Source: Syncephalis plumigaleata (taxonomy: Eukaryota > Zoopagomycota > Zoopagomycetes > Zoopagales > Piptocephalidaceae). From it: a stretch of 64,000 nt of DNA. The position numbers were made by a program, and so were the translations under genes. Below the pieces are notes generated by a model, which saw only the letters and a list, made by a program, of their open reading frames with translations, did not search any database and was not told the origin of the DNA. Shown here piece by piece: positions 60,304 through 64,000 of the stretch (position 1 is the stretch's first letter; the number at the start of each line of letters is the position of its first letter). Location: contig JAIXMF010000005.1 in assembly GCA_025201365.1 (NCBI GenBank), positions 868,001-932,000 of the forward strand, written 5' to 3'.

Positions 60304-63134
60304 GGTGGATACGGTAAGTAGACTTGACTAGAGCAAGTTTACTAAGCTATAAGCCGGTCTAACAAGAAGTACACGTTAGTTGATCACTCGTAACGAATCT
60401 GTAGTAGTGATAGTGGTAGAATGAGGGAAAAGAATAAAGAAGCAAAACGTAAACAGTACGTAGCAGTACTATTGGCAAGGATAACATGAATGGAAAATGC
60501 GGAAAGTGAAAAACATGTCCTTTCATATTAGTACAATGTGACGAAAAGCCTCACGGATTCGAGGCGATGTCTCAGAACAGGGGAAAGTGTAGTGCAATTA
60601 TCCATGCATATAGGTAGATAGATAGATACACACCTTGAATGAATTAATGAGTTGATTAAACAGGTGTACGTGCTATGGTTGATACGACAATTAGAAGGAG
60701 TAATCAATAGAGATATAATAGAAACACACACATACACACGATACACAATAGAATAAAGAGTGAGATAACTAGCCAAGGAAAGAAAAAGAAACGACAACTA
60801 AACACAAGAGGAAAAAGGTGGCAATGTGTTTACGCGTGCTGAGTGCAAAACCGCTTGCTATTTTAATATATCGTGGTGAGAACCCGCCAAGCACCTGCGA
60901 TAAAAGCGAACAAGCTAGCTAGCAAGTTGACTAGCTATTTAATTAACCATTAGAGCGCAGTTACAACAATAGTGTGAAGAAAACGATCACGGTATTGGTG
61001 CATGAAGAGATAGCCAAGCATGTGTAACAAATTACCGCATGATTTCTGCATCTGTTTCGGGTGAAGCAGCATATCCTACATGATAGGTGCTTCCTTTCCT
61101 TACACCTACTCTGCTCCTCTTATTTTCTCTCTACCCCTCTCTCTGTATATATGAATAAAAGGTAGTATGGCTAACGTAGCAATGGTTAAGGTTGAACAAT
61201 CTATTACTAAATCTATTCATCAGTCGATCTATGTGTAATAATTACGCGTGTGCGAGTTAACGATATCAAAATAGGACATGCTATTGTCGTACCACAACAG
61301 GGGAAATGACGGTAGCACTACAGACAAACATGCATGCAACATCACACTAATGGTAGTGGTGGTATACGCACCTCTGAGTATTGGTGCCTAAAACGCAAGC
61401 AGCGTATACATTGTCGCCTCTGCACTATCCCTCAATAGACCGAGATATAGGTATAGTATCGCGACAGTAAGCTACACGTCATCATGTTTACGTTTACGTT
61501 TACTTTATTGCTACGTCGTCAATAACTTGACGTGTATCAGCTGTGGTAAATCTAATGATGACATCTCTTCAATACCAATTGTTCACTAATAACCTGTTGT
61601 CTTATCTAGTTGACTTTAACTGATCGATGAATCATCATGCTTGCTTAAAATACCTTATGGCGATAATGGACCATCATACTGATGACAACATATGTATAAT
61701 CGCATGACATAGTAAAGTGCTGTTGCTGTTGCTGTTGACAGACGGATAGACATCAATATGACATCATTTATTTATGATAACTTACTTTATCACCCAGAGT
61801 TACGAAAGAAATGATAATTATAGCATGACTTTGCCGTCTGCGTCGTCATTCATCTTATTAGCAAGCATACGACAAATGAATTCAACGAATGATTCTTTAC
61901 TTATTCGCCATTGCTATGAAGTCAATGCTTGACCCCGTTTACTTTTCAGCAATTATTAGTCATGTTGAGTCCGTTGAAACGCACCCATTTCTCTACTTCA
62001 ACGCAATTATCCTCGTCATCATCATCATCATACTGAAATACATCGGAAAAGTGCTAAATATAATTCTTCATCATATTAAACTATGAACGCCCTTTTTTGA
62101 TCACGCGGTACGTTTGTTGATTAAGTAGACGAGGCGATGGGTGTACAAACTGTGTACGTCTGTTGTTTGGCTTTCAAGACTGCATCGCTTGTATACACAC
62201 ATACGCACAAGTATCGCCTTTAATTCAACTTAACGGTTGTCTTAATATGGAAGTAGCAAAACGTTTAAGCTAATGAAAGTCATGCTGCTTTGTATATCAA
62301 CCGTGAAATACTAGCTTTCCATGATGATCGATAAGTAAACACACGCGTTTCTTTTGCAAATAAGCCATTACCGTTATCTTGTTGATTGTGTTTGCCATTT
62401 TCGCCTACCTACCGTATGGTAAATAAATCGCATGTTTCTACACGCGATCACGATGACTGGACAACAGTTGCAATAACAATGACTGATTCTCGAGGTCCAT
62501 GGGTATGCGTTTGTGTGCGTTTGTGTGTGTGTGTTGTGTGTGCGTTTTGTGTGTGTGTGTGTGTGTGTGTGTGGCACAGGTGTGTGTATGGACACATATG
62601 TATGTGTGTGCTGGTTACCTATGCCTGCTTTCGTTATTCATGTGGCTATTCAAAGGTTGTCACAATTTTAGACAGAGTCCTCTCATGATGTAATTTCCAT
62701 CTTGTTTGCGGGACCGTGGTACAGGCTTTGACCACAATCCCGGCTCTACACTCATAAAAAGATGAACAATGCCAGCATCAACGAATATCGAATCCATTCG
62801 TTATTCTTGACCGCTCTTTATGCTTTCCATGTTATCTTTCTTGAGTCTTGCTTCTATCATAATTAGATCATACATTGTTTTGTTGTTTCGTGACATTTCT
62901 AGTTTACTTGAATTTGTGTTCGATTACGGCATAGAACTCCGACAGCAGTAGTTTGTTGAGCGCGCTTTGCGCTAGTTAATCAATTCAATCTCATTACCAT
63001 TAGTATTATTAGTATTATTAGTATTATTACACTTTCATCAAGCATAATCGTTCAATTGGTACATCCCAGATAAACAGTACCGTGATCAGCATCATCATCA
63101 CTACCGTACACGACAATCTATTTATTAATTGGTT
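60304..63134. other. Long intergenic region, 2.8 kb
   Basis: No coding region recognised. It includes GATAGATA-type repeats near 60610-60627, CACATACACAC runs near 60725-60740, TTTACGTTTACG near 61485-61500, a 60-bp GT-rich tract at about 62511-62573 and an ATTATTAGT repeat at about 62998-63027. Small ORFs (for example 61889-62086) have hydrophobic content but nothing identifiable. It probably holds the regulatory region of the intronless CSC1 gene. Confidence 0.5.
62511..62573. repeat. GT dinucleotide microsatellite
   Basis: Runs of GT interrupted by TTGTGT and GCGTTTT. Reads as low-complexity Val/Cys ORFs on both strands, which are not genes. Confidence 0.85.
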
Positions 63135-64000
63135 ATGAAGAAGATCTGCTCCCGTGCCATTGCTCGCCTCAACTCCAAACGTAAACGACCAATAAAACTA
63201 TGCGTTCGTAATAAGCACGAGTCACTCCAGCTCCTTGTTGCGGAATTCAGTCAGGGGAGGAGAATCACAATAGTAATCAATTGGCCGGTTGGACACAGAA
63301 GATCCAAGAGAACAAAGAGGTTACCGTGTCGTGGACGACCACTGGATGGGGCATACTCGGCCGTCTACATCTATGGATTGTACGTCAAAGCGCATCGAAT
63401 TCAATTGATTATTGCGCCGAGTCACCCATATCACCCGTGCACTTTATGTCTAGCATGTCAGAACATGCTGGATCTAGAGTTGATGTAGCACCTCAGGATG
63501 AAGATCACGATAACGATGCTAATGATATCGAGAGTACTCGGTCTGGCATATTCTGGCCAGAGGATAGAAATCAAATACCAATTGACTGCTGGGATTTCAA
63601 CGATGACTGTCACGGAGCCTCGTCGTCTATGGACGATTGTCAAGACTTCTTTCGTTCTAGTTCCGTTCCCAACAGCCCTTACAGTGGCAACTATTGCAAT
63701 AACAACAGCAACAACGATTATGACGACGATGACTACGATGATGATGGCACAACCGAGATTAACGTTGCTTCAATTATACGAACGCCAATCTCGTCATTCC
63801 CCACTATGGCGAGTTTCGAGCTACAATGGAGGCTACGCTACAACCCGGTCATCACGAATAACAAGCCATGGCAGCGTGCATTTCCCGATATATTTGACGT
63901 TCGCCTAGATGAAGAAAACCTGCTTACCTACAATGCCGAGCATGTTAATCAATGGCGAGTGGACAAGTCCAACTATGCCGTCGCCTGTACGGTGCTACAC
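63135..64000 (+). CDS. Unrecognised acidic protein, partial (runs off right edge)
   Basis: Begins MKKICSRAIARLNSKRKRPI at 63135, basic and presequence- or nuclear-signal-like. After a probable missing base in a G run near 63258, a single frame stays open to the window end: GEENHNSNQLAGWTQKIQEN, EVTVSWTTTGWGILGRLHLW, SPISPVHFMSSMSEHAGSRV, an Asp/Asn-rich acidic run (DDDDYDDDG) and FELQWRLRYNPVITNNKPWQ. No domain recognised. The open frame of about 740 nt with conserved-looking Trp residues makes it more than chance, but exon borders upstream are uncertain. Confidence 0.4.

Noticed and set aside
62386-62693. Cys/Val-rich ORFs of 64-100 aa
   Set aside because: Translation of a GT microsatellite on both strands.

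Overview
This looks like a slice of nuclear genome from an early-diverging, zygomycete-grade fungus. The evidence is a set of typically fungal genes (ARO3/ARO4-type DAHP synthase, argininosuccinate lyase, MBF1, a Vps5-type sorting nexin, CCZ1, CSC1 channels, cAMP-receptor-like GPCRs), many short introns (about 50-90 nt, GTAAGT-like donors, CTAAT/CTAAC branch sites close to the acceptor), and a rhizoferrin-type NIS siderophore synthetase, a chemistry typical of zygomycetes. I cannot name the species; Zoopagomycota or Mucoromycota would fit.

Layout. 1-5.3 kb: partial TRMT2A-like tRNA methyltransferase (-), elongator tRNA-Met (-), hotdog thioesterase (+), DAHP synthase (+), MBF1 (+). 5.5-10 kb: two tandem cAMP-receptor-like GPCRs (-). 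11.4-20 kb: PX-BAR sorting nexin, argininosuccinate lyase and long-chain acyl-CoA synthetase (all +). 20.2-24.2 kb: EFM7-like methyltransferase (-) and a Cdh1/Fizzy-related WD40 activator of the APC/C (+). 24.3-25.8 kb: two near-identical, inverted, about 540-bp mariner-like miniature elements, each holding the same fragment resembling the C-terminus of a Fanzor (eukaryotic TnpB-like) nuclease. 26-31.7 kb: a membrane protein, a small secreted repeat protein, a COX7A-like subunit and a GPATCH4-like nucleolar protein. 32.7-35.2 kb: NIS siderophore synthetase with a presequence-like N-terminus. 36.0 kb: U2 snRNA. 36.7-41.2 kb: two tandem paralogues with a secreted-type ectodomain and seven membrane spans, unknown family. 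41.3-48.4 kb: ASCC1-like KH/ligase-like protein and a CSC1-type channel with a long polyQ tail. 48.6-54.7 kb: CCZ1-like protein (-) and a three-RRM protein (+). 55-60.3 kb: small secreted protein (-), secreted kinase-like protein (+) and an intronless CSC1-type channel (-). 60.3-63.1 kb is gene-poor; an unrecognised acidic ORF runs off the right end.

Themes. Membrane sensing is prominent: two GPCRs, two other seven-span receptor-like proteins and two CSC1 mechano-/osmo-sensitive channels lie within 55 kb, together with three predicted secreted proteins. Otherwise the genes are unlinked housekeeping functions, and there is no sign of a classical biosynthetic cluster around the siderophore synthetase.

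Caution: at least a dozen clearly conserved host genes carry one or more apparent one-base deletions, usually beside a short run of identical bases, while the codons on both sides stay conserved. I read this mostly as residual consensus error in a draft assembly rather than true gene decay, so gene spans below join exons across such points and protein ends should be treated as provisional.
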